Source: a virus. Taken from it: a stretch of DNA of 64,000 nucleotides. How positions within the stretch are numbered: the first letter of the stretch is position 1; every line of letters starts with the position of its first letter. The position numbers and the translations under genes were made by a program. The stretch lies in the IMG/VR virus record IMGVR_UViG_3300046804_004848, positions 1 to 64,000 of that record, one strand, 5' to 3'. The notes beneath the pieces are model-generated. The model made no database searches, had not been told where the DNA came from, and was given only the letters and a program-made list of their open reading frames with translations. Positions 20,938 through 29,748 of the stretch are shown piece after piece.

Positions 20938-21380
20938 TGGATATTATGATGCGTTTTATTACCGATTTAACTGATACTTTACTAAGTTTTATTAAAGATG
21001 ATCCTGTACGTCCTGAGATACCTGTAGCGTATCGTGTAGCACCAAACAGATTAGTTGCTGCTACAATGGATAATGAGCAACCATCAGCTATTGTGTGCAT
21101 ATCATTACATGACTTTGTACCTGCTAATGTGCAAGATTTAGATGTAACTAGTTCTAATCCTACTACCGCAGTGTTTTATACTATATGGAGTTACAAAGCA
21201 GGTAGTGGTGCAAACTTATTACGCAAAGCTGTTCCACAATTAAGAGAACAATTTCCTACAGTAAATCGTTTTGTAACACTTAGCCCCAAGACTGAAATGG
21301 CACGTAAGTTTCACTTAAAAAATGGTGCTATTGTATTACGTGAAAATTCTGAAACTATCAACTACGAATATACTTCCTAA
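20937..21380 (+). CDS. GNAT-like acetyltransferase
   Basis: 147 aa from ATG 20937; in-frame ATGs at 20946 and 20949 are at least as likely, as the first overlaps the late promoter element. AVFYTIWSYKAGSGANLLRKA and later RFVTLSPKTEMARKFHLKNGA follow the strand-helix and final beta-alpha units of a GNAT fold. Substrate unknown. Similar short acetyltransferases occur in T4-like aquatic phages. Confidence 0.65.
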   Translation: MDIMMRFITDLTDTLLSFIKDDPVRPEIPVAYRVAPNRLVAATMDNEQPSAIVCISLHDFVPANVQDLDVTSSNPTTAVFYTIWSYKAGSGANLLRKAVPQLREQFPTVNRFVTLSPKTEMARKFHLKNGAIVLRENSETINYEYTS

Positions 21381-21435
21381 TAACTTGATAATATTTCCTC
21401 TTTAATATAACATAAATATTATTAAGGAGATTGTC

Positions 21436-21720
21436 ATGGAAAAGCAAGATATCAATTACGAAGATTTACCTGAAGAATCACAACAAGCAATAGACAACTC
21501 CACTAATATATCATATGAGTTTGTTGAGTATGATTTATTACCGCAATTAGATGATTTTGAACATCACAATGATGACGATGATTATGTTACAGGTTGTGCA
21601 TCTTTTATATTGTTTACTAAACTAATTGGTAATTTAAATGAACTTGGTTATAGTATTGAACAACTACACGAATTTGTTGACCAATATTACGACATGTCTA
21701 GTAATGATACCATTCATTAA
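21436..21720 (+). CDS. Acidic hypothetical protein
   Basis: 94 aa, very acidic with a HHNDDDD run near residue 43. ACATAAATATT late element upstream and AAGGAG ribosome site. Ends one base into the start of the metallopeptidase gene (TAATG), indicating coupling. Function unknown. Confidence 0.7.
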   Translation: MEKQDINYEDLPEESQQAIDNSTNISYEFVEYDLLPQLDDFEHHNDDDDYVTGCASFILFTKLIGNLNELGYSIEQLHEFVDQYYDMSSNDTIH

Positions 21721-22160
21721 TGCAAGTAAATTTTTATTATAAAAACAAACCATCTTCTACAGTCTACGAAATTATTATTGCAGAAATTTGCAATCGTGCT
21801 GCGCTTTTAATTCCTTTACCACATGAAATTGATGTAATTTTTGCAAGGTTACATCATTCAACCTATGGTGGTATAGACACAAGTAAATCAAATTGTTTAG
21901 TGCTTAGTACAAATTTAAATTTAAAAAGCATTCCTACTATTTTAGTGCATGAACTAATTCATATAAGTCAAAGGCATACAAAGATGTTGCAAATTTACAA
22001 CGATGGTTCGTATACTTGGATGGGCAAATTTTATTTAAGACAAAATCCTGAAACTTTACCAAGAGAAGAATATCTTAATTTACCGTGGGAAGTAGATGTA
22101 AGCACACGCTTACCTATATTACTTGAAAAAATCCTTGACACAGATACAGTAGTGTGTTAA
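21720..22160 (+). CDS. Zinc metallopeptidase-like protein
   Basis: 146 aa. TILVHELIHISQRH (residues about 77-90) has the HExxH zinc motif; PWEVDVSTR downstream may give the third ligand region. Resembles small phage and bacterial HExxH proteins of unknown substrate. Translationally coupled to the acidic protein upstream. Confidence 0.72.
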   Translation: MQVNFYYKNKPSSTVYEIIIAEICNRAALLIPLPHEIDVIFARLHHSTYGGIDTSKSNCLVLSTNLNLKSIPTILVHELIHISQRHTKMLQIYNDGSYTWMGKFYLRQNPETLPREEYLNLPWEVDVSTRLPILLEKILDTDTVVC

Positions 22161-22163
22161 GAT
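22135..22163 (+). promoter_or_regulatory. Sigma70-like promoter
   Basis: TTGACA inside the end of the metallopeptidase gene, 17-base spacer, TAAGAT overlapping its stop. Confidence 0.65.
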
Positions 22164-22196
22164 ACACTTACCTTAACTTAACAACAAGGAAATCAG

Positions 22197-22457
22197 ATGG
22201 ATGAGCCTGATTATAATTTTCCACGTACTTACAGTGATTTTTTAGAATTACGTGAATATTTAAATTTTTTGAAAAGTAGTTTGGACGATGTTGATCCGAA
22301 AAAATTTAATGATGAATTAGCTGAAAGTTATAGTAATATATTAAATGGTATTGAGGCAGCTTTGACGTTAGCTGAGCTTGATTTTTCTGACGATGTATTA
22401 CATGTTCGTGATGCAAAAGATGTACTATCAAAAATTTATGGTAAACCTGTATTATAA
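22197..22457 (+). CDS. Hypothetical protein
   Basis: 86 aa, acidic and helical (LELREYLNFLKSSLDDVDP, IEAALTLAELDF). CAAGGAAATC upstream. No family recognised. Confidence 0.7.
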   Translation: MDEPDYNFPRTYSDFLELREYLNFLKSSLDDVDPKKFNDELAESYSNILNGIEAALTLAELDFSDDVLHVRDAKDVLSKIYGKPVL

Positions 22458-22468
22458 AGGAAATTAAT

Positions 22469-22918
22469 ATGAGTAAAGAAATTCGTAGTGAACGTATGAA
22501 AACTGTTGTAGGCATCACTGTGCATAGTGACCCTGAAACGGGATGCACTTATCAATCTGTTCGTGTAGGTGAAGATATAGTCAAGCGTATTAAAACATCA
22601 AGACAAAAAGGTTACGTATTACGCAAGGGTATTTCTGTTATTGAAGAAACTTCAGAATGGCAAAATCTCCCACATCCAATGAAAAAAATTGACGCTTTTA
22701 AATTTGCTGCACGTGATCCACAATCGCAATTCATCAATAACCAAAGTTATGTTGATGCGTTTGAGGAAAAAATTGCAAATATTGAAGGTCGTTTACATCG
22801 TGAGGCTACACGTAAACCACGCTTAAAAGTCAATAGCGCAGAAGAATTACTAGCTATGATAAAAGCTAGCCCATCAGAATCTGTTGAGGAACCGATGCAT
22901 GTCAACATGGGACAGTAA
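22469..22918 (+). CDS. Hypothetical protein
   Basis: 149 aa; 11 bases after the previous gene, AAAGGAAATT upstream. N-terminal beta-rich (KTVVGITVHSDPETGCTY), C-terminal helical and charged. Not recognised. Overlaps the next gene by 20 bases. Confidence 0.7.
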   Translation: MSKEIRSERMKTVVGITVHSDPETGCTYQSVRVGEDIVKRIKTSRQKGYVLRKGISVIEETSEWQNLPHPMKKIDAFKFAARDPQSQFINNQSYVDAFEEKIANIEGRLHREATRKPRLKVNSAEELLAMIKASPSESVEEPMHVNMGQ

Positions 22919-23117
22919 TAGTAAAACACGGTCGCAAGTTAAAGACCGTGTAAAATTTGATCCTAAGAACGATGACCACATAAACCAAGTTATCTATTTT
23001 AAAAAACATTCAAAATGGGAAAAGGGGTGTCCATTTGAAAATGAGTGGCCTTGGAGTGATATCCCACGTATGATTGACGATAGAATAACAAGACATTACC
23101 TATCACAATTGTCATAA
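22899..23117 (+). CDS. Small hypothetical protein
   Basis: 72 aa from ATG 22899, chosen for the GAGGAACC site within the upstream gene. Contains HSKWEKGCPFENEWPWSDIP. Last plus-strand gene before the late tail region; followed by a terminator. Confidence 0.65.
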   Translation: MSTWDSNSKTRSQVKDRVKFDPKNDDHINQVIYFKKHSKWEKGCPFENEWPWSDIPRMIDDRITRHYLSQLS

Positions 23118-23123
23118 AAATTG

Positions 23124-23149
23124 AAGCCACCGTTTGGTGGCTTTTTTAT
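23124..23149 (+). terminator. Rho-independent terminator between convergent genes
   Basis: AAGCCACC/GGTGGCTT with a GTTT loop and a T run on the plus strand. Confidence 0.9.
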
Positions 23150-26100
23150 TAGAACGTGCTTAATGCTATGCGTTTCCATAACCCACTTGTTATACAAACA
23201 TACAAGTAAGATGAATCAAAAGCAAGTTGACCTGCAACGCCTGGGTCGGTGTTGGCGGGAGAACCACCTGCTGAAATAACATTACCACTAACATACAATC
23301 CGCTTACATTACCTGTAGCTGCTACAAATCCTGAGATTACAGCATTGCCACCCGCATAAACATTACCTTGTGTGCTTATACCACCGTTTACTCGTAGCGC
23401 ACCTGATGTAGTGCTTGTGGCAGGTGATGTTCCTGTTACATTAGCTACTGATGATATGTTTACAGTACCCGCATTGATGGTTGTAATATTACCTACTGTA
23501 GCAATTGCAGTAGATGTACCAATGTTTCCTGTGTTTGCATTGCCTGTTACGCTTAGTGTACCACTCGTGGCTAAATTTCCACCTGTTACAGTGCCTGTTG
23601 CTATGACTACTCCACTTAAACCTAAATTACCAATATTTGAGTTACCTGTTACACTGAGCGTACCACCTGTAGATACATTACCACCTGTTACAGTCCCTGA
23701 TGCTGTAATTACACCACTTGCACCAAGATTACCTATGTTAGAATTAGCTGTGACACTTAACGTGCCATCTGTATAAAGATTGCCACCTGTTACAGTGCCA
23801 TTGGCAGTTATAATACCGCTTACTGCGATATTACCTGCATTAATATTACCTGTGATATTTGCAAAATTGTTTGAAACTAAATTGCCTACTGTTAATGTTT
23901 GAGCAAGATTACCACCACCTGTAGATTCAAAACTACCACCCGTGATAGAACCACTTACAATAACTAAACCGTTGGAACTAAGGTTACTAATATTAGCATT
24001 GCCTGTTACACTAAGCACACCACCTGTAATAATGTTTCCACCTGTGATAGTCCCTGTTGCAGATACTGCCCCTGCTGTTGTTAGATTGCCACCGCTAACG
24101 TTGCCTGTAGCACTCACCAATCCACCTGTAGTTACATTGCCACCTGTGACATTACCTGTAGCAACAACTCGTCCACCTGTGTTAATATTACCACCTGTGA
24201 TATTACCTGTTGCTAATATTAAACCACTTGTACCTATATTACCTATATTGGCATTACCTGTAACACTTAATACGCCACCTGTACTAATATTACCACCATC
24301 AAGATTACCTGTAGCACTCATAATACCGTTGCTACTGATATTTCCCACATTAGCGTTACCTGCTAACAATGAACCTGATGTTGACAAATTACCCGCTGTT
24401 ACTGTTGCTGATACAGTAAGAGAAGTTAAATTTCCAATGGATGTAATATTTGGTTGTGCAGCAGTCGTTAATGTTCCTGTTAATAAGTTACCACGTACAG
24501 TACCGCTATTGGCAAAAATATTAGAAGTTGATATTAAATTACCGTTTAGATAAGTTGTACCATTTGAAAATAAGTTATTAGTTACTACCAAATTACTTGT
24601 ATTTGCAAAAGCAATTACTGTAACATTGCCAACACTTGTTATGTTGCCAATGGTTAGTGAGTTGCCAAGTGAAGTAATATTTGGTTGTGAACTAGAATTA
24701 GTTGTTAAAGCACCTAATAATAAATTACCACCTACTGTACCACTATTTGCAAAAATATTACCATTGGCAATAATATTGCCAATGGTTGCTGTACCTGTAA
24801 TTCCTGCACTTCCACCATTGACATTTCCTACAGCAACGACATTTCCTGCAGTTGTAAGATTTCCACCACTTACATTACCTATAGCATTTACAACACCTGA
24901 TGGATTGATATTGACTACGTTAAGATTACCTGTAAAATTGCTTGTTCCTGTAACAATTAGTGTGGCTATATTGGCATTACCTGATATGGTAGCATTACTT
25001 GATAAGGTAAGATTAGCACCACTTATATTACCGTTAACGTTTACACCATTACCTAACCAAAACGAACCACGTAAATTACCAAAAGTGTTAAAAGCATAAA
25101 CACCACTATTTGCGCTTGTTTCTGATACATTACTACCTACGGCAAATTCACCGTTTCCTGTATCCCATCCCATAAAGGCATCAATAGGAGTGCCATTATA
25201 ATAATGTAATACCATACCACGATCTTTACCATCATTAGTCGTAAGCGGGGCACCATTCGGTCCACCCCCTAACTCAATCGTTGGGTCAGTAAGATATATA
25301 ACATTACTATTAATATAATTTAAGTTTCCTGTAACTGTTAAATTACCACCAATAGCAGCATTTCCACTTACAGTTAAGTTTGACAATGTTCCAAGTGATG
25401 TAACATTTGGTAATGCACTAGCGATTCTAAAGTATATAGTACCTGCGGTAGTAATTTGTGCGCTTGTTGCCCCATCTGATACGGGATAGGTAGTAGACAT
25501 GAGCAAATCACCATTACTGCGTGTTTCTATAAGGGTAACTGTACCACCACCCCCACCACCTCCACCTGTTAAGGTAAGGATAACATCGCCTGTTAATGAA
25601 TTTGCTACACCAATAGGTGATGTTGCGTTAGCAATTGCAAACCCTGCACCCACGGTTAATCGTGTTACACCTGTGTTGGTAATCGTGACATTACCTGCGC
25701 TTGTGACAGGACCGCCTGTAACGCTAATGCCATTACCATTGACAAACCCTACGCTTGTAACGGTTCCTGCGTTTCCATTTGCTATGCTTGTAATACGTCC
25801 ATATTGGTCAACCACTACGTTAGGAAATCTATAAGTTCCTGCAGTAACTCCGCTATTAGATAAACCAATCGTAAAGTTAGCATTACCACCTGCCTGTAAT
25901 ACTACGTTAGGATTGACTGCTACGCCTGTTGCACCTGTTATACTAACACCTGTAATAGTGCCACCACCGTTACCGTTTCCACCTCCACCAACTGAAGTAA
26001 TTTGTACAACACCTGAGCCTAAATTGCTAATTGAAATATTATCCCCAGGTATAATCTGCCTTATACCTTGGTTTTCAATACGTAACGTTGTATTACTATC

Positions 26101-26280
26101 AGCGTATACACCGATTCCATTTCCTGCATCAATAGTTTTCCATTGACTTGCAGTATTTGACAAAATGCTAAAATTATTTTGTGCTTTATTAAAAGCCAAC
26201 CACAAACTGTCACTATTAGCAGTTTGATTTGGTTGTCCAATATTAATATTAGATAAATTGATATTCGCTGAACTTGGCAT
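23149..26280 (-). CDS. Tail fibre protein built of Gly/Asn/Thr repeats
   Basis: 1043 aa. After an N-terminal domain (NSDSLWLAFNKAQNNFSIL; about 120 residues) the chain is dozens of units of the type TGNVTGGNVTTGGLVSATG, expected to form a beta-helical fibre shaft. The C-terminus (PGVAGQLAFDSSYLYVCITS) matches the last module of many aquatic-phage tail fibres, the likely receptor-binding tip. A GATAAATA late element precedes it. The repeats are very similar at DNA level and could recombine. Plus-strand open frames inside are artefacts of this composition. Confidence 0.88.
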   Translation of the reverse strand: MPSSANINLSNINIGQPNQTANSDSLWLAFNKAQNNFSILSNTASQWKTIDAGNGIGVYADSNTTLRIENQGIRQIIPGDNISISNLGSGVVQITSVGGGGNGNGGGTITGVSITGATGVAVNPNVVLQAGGNANFTIGLSNSGVTAGTYRFPNVVVDQYGRITSIANGNAGTVTSVGFVNGNGISVTGGPVTSAGNVTITNTGVTRLTVGAGFAIANATSPIGVANSLTGDVILTLTGGGGGGGGTVTLIETRSNGDLLMSTTYPVSDGATSAQITTAGTIYFRIASALPNVTSLGTLSNLTVSGNAAIGGNLTVTGNLNYINSNVIYLTDPTIELGGGPNGAPLTTNDGKDRGMVLHYYNGTPIDAFMGWDTGNGEFAVGSNVSETSANSGVYAFNTFGNLRGSFWLGNGVNVNGNISGANLTLSSNATISGNANIATLIVTGTSNFTGNLNVVNINPSGVVNAIGNVSGGNLTTAGNVVAVGNVNGGSAGITGTATIGNIIANGNIFANSGTVGGNLLLGALTTNSSSQPNITSLGNSLTIGNITSVGNVTVIAFANTSNLVVTNNLFSNGTTYLNGNLISTSNIFANSGTVRGNLLTGTLTTAAQPNITSIGNLTSLTVSATVTAGNLSTSGSLLAGNANVGNISSNGIMSATGNLDGGNISTGGVLSVTGNANIGNIGTSGLILATGNITGGNINTGGRVVATGNVTGGNVTTGGLVSATGNVSGGNLTTAGAVSATGTITGGNIITGGVLSVTGNANISNLSSNGLVIVSGSITGGSFESTGGGNLAQTLTVGNLVSNNFANITGNINAGNIAVSGIITANGTVTGGNLYTDGTLSVTANSNIGNLGASGVITASGTVTGGNVSTGGTLSVTGNSNIGNLGLSGVVIATGTVTGGNLATSGTLSVTGNANTGNIGTSTAIATVGNITTINAGTVNISSVANVTGTSPATSTTSGALRVNGGISTQGNVYAGGNAVISGFVAATGNVSGLYVSGNVISAGGSPANTDPGVAGQLAFDSSYLYVCITSGLWKRIALSTF

Positions 26281-26300
26281 TATTCTTACCCTCTATAGGG

Positions 26301-26308
26301 TATTTATC
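26301..26308 (-). promoter_or_regulatory. Late promoter element
   Basis: GATAAATA read on the minus strand, 21 bases before the tail fibre start codon. Confidence 0.65.
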
Positions 26309-26318
26309 CATACAAAGA

Positions 26319-26645
26319 TTAGTATGGACTGAAACTACTTCCACATCCACAAGTTGTCACAGCATTAGGATTTTTTATAACAAATTGACTACCTTCTAGT
26401 GATTCTTTATAGTCAATTTCAGAACCTTCTAAATATTGTGCAGACATAGCATCTACCACAACATCTACACCATCAAATGTCATCGTAAGGTCATCTTCAT
26501 TGGTAGGTGTATCTTCAATCATAAACCCATATGAAAATCCACTACACCCACCACCTTGAACGTATGCTCGTAATTTACTTGGAGTAGTTTCTTCGTTTAA
26601 AATTTCTTTAACTTTAGTTATTGCTGAGCTTGTTAATGTAATCAT
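26319..26645 (-). CDS. HesB/IscA-type iron-sulfur carrier protein
   Basis: 108 aa, the usual A-type carrier length. Three cluster-binding cysteines are present: [10 protein letters not shown] (first) and TTCGCGSSF (the C-x-C pair near the end). A-type carriers hand Fe-S clusters to target proteins. Start overlaps the stop of the lysin-like gene. Phage copies may support Fe-S enzymes late in infection, or Fe-S tail proteins. Confidence 0.9.
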   Translation of the reverse strand: MITLTSSAITKVKEILNEETTPSKLRAYVQGGGCSGFSYGFMIEDTPTNEDDLTMTFDGVDVVVDAMSAQYLEGSEIDYKESLEGSQFVIKNPNAVTTCGCGSSFSPY

Positions 26646-27466
26646 TTTAATTTATTTAAGTAATCCATAAAATTATCATGTCTATCTTTTAAACCATATA
26701 ATGCAGGATTAATGAATTTAGTTACTGCAGCGGTATCTGAAAAGTTTTTAACATATGGTTTTACTCGTGTTGACCAATACCATAGCGCAACTTTTGCTGA
26801 TAACACCATGTCTGTTTCTAGTTTTTTACGATTTGCTGCTGCTAGTTTTTCAGCTTTTCTATCTTTTGGGTTTGGATTTACAAACATTATACCTAGTGCA
26901 TCACCCGCAGCTTTATAATTGTCACGCCCTGTTAATTGTATAAATCCACGTCCTTTGTATTTTTCGCCATCGCCTGGGGCTTTGTTGCCTAGGATTTTAG
27001 CTGTTTTTGGTGCATGCTTAGGGTCGTATTTTTTAAAATAGTCTTTGCCTTGTGGTACTTCACGTAACTTTTTAAAGTCCCAACTTTCATGTTGCATTTG
27101 TGCTAAAAATTGTGCTAATTCAGTACCATGTAGTCCTGAATTAACTGCGATTGTATAAAGAGCATGTTCATTCGGTGTAAGTGGTTTATATTCTTTTTTA
27201 GGTTGTTTAGGATGTGTTTTAGTGTCTTGTTTTACTTGTGGTGCTACTTGTTTTGCGGGTTCAGTTGGTTGAAATGATTTTACTTGTTGTTTAGGTTGTA
27301 CTTGAATAACTTGTGCTGCAGGTTGTGGTGGTTCTTTATCACCTTTATATAAATTAGCACCATGAAAACCTAAACCTGCAATCGGTATAGCTGCTGCAAC
27401 TACTTCTCTCCAACCTTCATCAATATGAGTGTTGTGCTGCTGCCTGATAAATTCTGATGCTCTCAT
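26642..27466 (-). CDS. GH19 chitinase/lysozyme-like endolysin
   Basis: 274 aa. From residue about 95 a GH19 domain: [17 protein letters not shown] with the catalytic Glu in HES, and [16 protein letters not shown], the family signature. The N-terminal 90 residues hold an Ala/Gly segment that may be membrane-active ([20 protein letters not shown]) and a Gln/Lys/Pro linker. The first residues [10 protein letters not shown] resemble capsid-targeting leaders. It should cut peptidoglycan, either for lysis or during entry. Starts overlap the upstream gene by four bases. Confidence 0.82.
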   Translation of the reverse strand: MRASEFIRQQHNTHIDEGWREVVAAAIPIAGLGFHGANLYKGDKEPPQPAAQVIQVQPKQQVKSFQPTEPAKQVAPQVKQDTKTHPKQPKKEYKPLTPNEHALYTIAVNSGLHGTELAQFLAQMQHESWDFKKLREVPQGKDYFKKYDPKHAPKTAKILGNKAPGDGEKYKGRGFIQLTGRDNYKAAGDALGIMFVNPNPKDRKAEKLAAANRKKLETDMVLSAKVALWYWSTRVKPYVKNFSDTAAVTKFINPALYGLKDRHDNFMDYLNKLK

Positions 27467-27873
27467 TCGCCACCACCATCTCCACCACCATCAGTAGCTA
27501 CTGCTACACCAATTGGATATCCAAAATAACCGTATGCACGTGATTTTTTCTTTTTCTTCTTTTTTACTTCATCTAAATTTTTTTCATCATGTGATTTTAA
27601 ATAGGTAGCTAACGTTTGTAATTGTTTTTGATTCATATCATCTAAGTGCTTTATACCTGTAAGCTGTTTTGAAAGTTCTAAAAATTCAGGGTCATTGTCC
27701 CACTTAATTTTCTTTGCATCAGCTAATTTATGTATATCAGATGGTTCTAATGATTCATTCTTTTTTCTGCCTTGGCAATGAGCACGTTGGCTAAATCCTT
27801 TAGGATTATTACAATTAATAGAGCGTTTGTATTTTGCGCTCCATTTTTCTGTAATAAATTCTGCTGCTCTCAT
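27463..27873 (-). CDS. Conserved phage protein with KRSINCNNPKGFSQ motif
   Basis: 136 aa. KWSAKYKRSINCNNPKGFSQ, then AHCQGRKK, is a Cys/Asn signature seen in many T4-like aquatic phages, function unknown. N-terminus MRAAEFITEK again looks like a capsid-targeting leader; a KKKKKKKS stretch and a Gly-rich end (DGGGDGGGE) follow. Four-base overlaps link it to both neighbours. Confidence 0.72.
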   Translation of the reverse strand: MRAAEFITEKWSAKYKRSINCNNPKGFSQRAHCQGRKKNESLEPSDIHKLADAKKIKWDNDPEFLELSKQLTGIKHLDDMNQKQLQTLATYLKSHDEKNLDEVKKKKKKKSRAYGYFGYPIGVAVATDGGGDGGGE

Positions 27874-28424
27874 CGGTATGCCTCACCCCAACGTGCATTG
27901 ATTACATTCCAATTAATGATACGCCAAATATTTTCTAGATATTTTTTCTTGTCTGTGCCATAATCAATAATAAAAGCATGCTCCCACATATCAATAAGCA
28001 ATAATATGTCATCACGTACTTCATGATTATGTATAGATTTAATACTACCATCACGTGCAAGGTATATCCAATTACTACCTTGTAGTTTCATAGCTTCTGT
28101 AGCAACTTGGTCTACAAAATTTTCATAGCTTTTGTACTTAGTTTTTATAAATCCACCGATTGGCCCGTTAGGGCGATTATTTGTTCGTGGTTCACGGTAT
28201 TGTGGAAACAAGGTATTATGTAAGAAATATCCTGCATAATTGAACTCAGCATCACCTTCATCGTTGTTATACCTTGTTGTATAACCATGTGCTAATTTTT
28301 GATGCAAGTTCATTGCATCTGATGATATAACAGGTGCAAATTGTGTATTTTTAAAAGCTAAAGGAACAATTTCTATTTGTTCTGCTTTAGCCTTTGTTTC
28401 TAGTAAAGTTATTAAATCCCTCAT
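27870..28424 (-). CDS. Fe/Mn superoxide dismutase
   Basis: 184 aa. Four metal ligands can be placed: His in MNLHQKLAHGY, His in YFLHNTLFPQ, and Asp and His in LLIDMWEHAFIIDY, the family signature. The enzyme turns superoxide into peroxide and oxygen. The N-terminus MRDLITLLETKAKA replaces the usual start and resembles a capsid-targeting leader, so the enzyme could be packaged in the virion; that is a hypothesis. It is coupled to the gene after it by an ATGA overlap. Confidence 0.9.
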   Translation of the reverse strand: MRDLITLLETKAKAEQIEIVPLAFKNTQFAPVISSDAMNLHQKLAHGYTTRYNNDEGDAEFNYAGYFLHNTLFPQYREPRTNNRPNGPIGGFIKTKYKSYENFVDQVATEAMKLQGSNWIYLARDGSIKSIHNHEVRDDILLLIDMWEHAFIIDYGTDKKKYLENIWRIINWNVINARWGEAYR

Positions 28425-28449
28425 CTAATTATTTAGTCAAAAGATGGGG

Positions 28450-28665
28450 TTAGTGTCGCCTTGTTATTCTACCTTTTGTAAAATCGTATGGACTAAATTC
28501 TAGTGTTACACTATCACCAAGTAAAATTTTTATTTCATTCTTGCGCATTTTACCGCTAATGTACCCAATAACAGTTTGTCCATTTTCTACTTTTACTCTG
28601 AACATAGCATTAGGCAATACTTCAGATACGGTGCCCATAAGGGAAATTGTTTCTTCTTTAGCCAT
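28450..28665 (-). CDS. infA: Translation initiation factor IF-1
   Basis: 71 aa, against 72 in E. coli. [20 protein letters not shown] aligns with the family start, and [36 protein letters not shown] align with the rest of the S1-like barrel. IF-1 occupies the 30S A site during initiation. It overlaps the stop of the neighbouring gene by one base. A phage copy could bias initiation towards phage mRNAs. Confidence 0.92.
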   Translation of the reverse strand: MAKEETISLMGTVSEVLPNAMFRVKVENGQTVIGYISGKMRKNEIKILLGDSVTLEFSPYDFTKGRITRRH

Positions 28666-29252
28666 TAATTCTTTAGTGTTTTAAACATTTCAGATTTTGC
28701 AATAATCTCTGCTTCAAGTTCACGATAGCGATTACCAAGTTCTTTTAATTCTTCCCAACTATTTTCCAACTCTTTATTAGGCTTAAGTAAAGCAAGCCTT
28801 TGTTCAATTGCATCCAAGGTTTCTGACAAGTTTCTACCTTTAATCTTAACTTCACCTTCAAAATTTGCATCACCTGTTACTTCTAAAGAATTCTTCAAAG
28901 TGCCAAGATCACTCCAACCCATATTTGAAGAAATCGTATTAGATGGGTAGTTTATCCCCGTAGAAATCGTATTAGATGGGTAGTTTATCCCCGTACCTAC
29001 ACCTATGGACGATGGGATTATTGTTGAAAGTTGTGCAGTGGTTAATGGTTGAATAGGAGATAATTGTATGGATGATAATTGGTCAGTTGATAGTGGATGC
29101 AATGCCATACTACCCCAATCATAATCACTAAGACAAATTGAGTCTAAACTATTTGCTGAAATGGTTAACGTATCTTGATTTGTTTGAGTTTTTTCAAGTT
29201 CATCTAATAAATTTAGAATATCATTAGTGGTTAAATTTTCTTTAGTATCCAT
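28665..29252 (-). CDS. Phage structural-type protein
   Basis: 195 aa.  The middle contains an exact 11-residue tandem repeat ([11 protein letters not shown] twice), then [20 protein letters not shown] and a C-terminal coiled coil ([20 protein letters not shown]). The gene resembles an accessory virion protein family of T4-like aquatic phages. Overlaps the AbrB-like gene by 22 bases. Confidence 0.7.
   Translation of the reverse strand: MDTKENLTTNDILNLLDELEKTQTNQDTLTISANSLDSICLSDYDWGSMALHPLSTDQLSSIQLSPIQPLTTAQLSTIIPSSIGVGTGINYPSNTISTGINYPSNTISSNMGWSDLGTLKNSLEVTGDANFEGEVKIKGRNLSETLDAIEQRLALLKPNKELENSWEELKELGNRYRELEAEIIAKSEMFKTLKN
28930..28995. repeat. Exact 33-bp tandem duplication
   Basis: Two identical 33-base units (28930-28962 and 28963-28995) inside the structural gene, adding 11 residues in frame. 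Looks like a recent slippage or duplication. Confidence 0.95.
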
Positions 29253-29404
29253 CTTCCTTGTTCGTCTAGGTTAAAGTCAAGAGTATCACCTTCTTTCCAT
29301 CCCATTTCTTGTAACAATTCTTGGGGTAAGGGCAATAATAGATCGCCGTTGTCATCCTCTTGTGTTATGACTTCATACGATGTTTTAGTCGTTTGTTGTG
29401 ACAT
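29231..29404 (-). CDS. AbrB/MazE-like small protein
   Basis: 57 aa from ATG 29404. NGDLLLPLPQELLQEMGWKEG followed by [17 protein letters not shown] is the swapped-hairpin pattern of SpoVT/AbrB domains, found in many T4-like aquatic phages. It might bind DNA or only share the fold. Overlaps the next gene. Confidence 0.72.
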   Translation of the reverse strand: MSQQTTKTSYEVITQEDDNGDLLLPLPQELLQEMGWKEGDTLDFNLDEQGRWILKKI

Positions 29405-29440
29405 GTGTATACTTAGTTACTTTTGAAGGTAACTAAAAAT

Positions 29441-29740
29441 TTACCTTTTGTTTCTGTTCTCAAGGACTGCCAATTTAATTTCTTGATCATGGACTTCTTC
29501 ATGTATACTCTTTACTGTATATTCTATATCAGAAACTTTATTTTTCAAGTGGTCTAGGTCAATTTTTACACTTGAAAGCATCCTATTTTGTTCAGAATGT
29601 TGTTCGTTAGCCTTTGATAAACTATAGTTTACACGATTAAACCACATTTTACCTTGAATCCATGCTCCTCCTAAGCCGAAAAAGAACAATAGAATCAGCC
29701 AATCTTCCTGAATTGTTTTCAGTATTTGCAAAATATCCAT
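29441..29740 (-). CDS. Membrane-anchored coiled-coil protein
   Basis: 99 aa. One transmembrane segment (WLILLFFFGLGGAWI, residues 14-28) followed by a long charged coiled coil. Could be a spanin- or holin-like lysis accessory; no diagnostic motif. Confidence 0.65.
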   Translation of the reverse strand: MDILQILKTIQEDWLILLFFFGLGGAWIQGKMWFNRVNYSLSKANEQHSEQNRMLSSVKIDLDHLKNKVSDIEYTVKSIHEEVHDQEIKLAVLENRNKR

Positions 29741-29748
29741 GGTTTATT

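Noticed and set aside
23500-24400. Regularly spaced short repeats resembling a CRISPR array
   Set aside because: The repeats are in frame with the 1043-aa fibre protein and vary like coding repeats; spacing is not constant and no cas genes are present.
23372-25834. Long plus-strand open frames rich in Pro, Val and Leu inside the tail fibre gene
   Set aside because: They are antisense shadows of the Gly/Asn/Thr repeat codons, have no ribosome sites and no recognisable domains.
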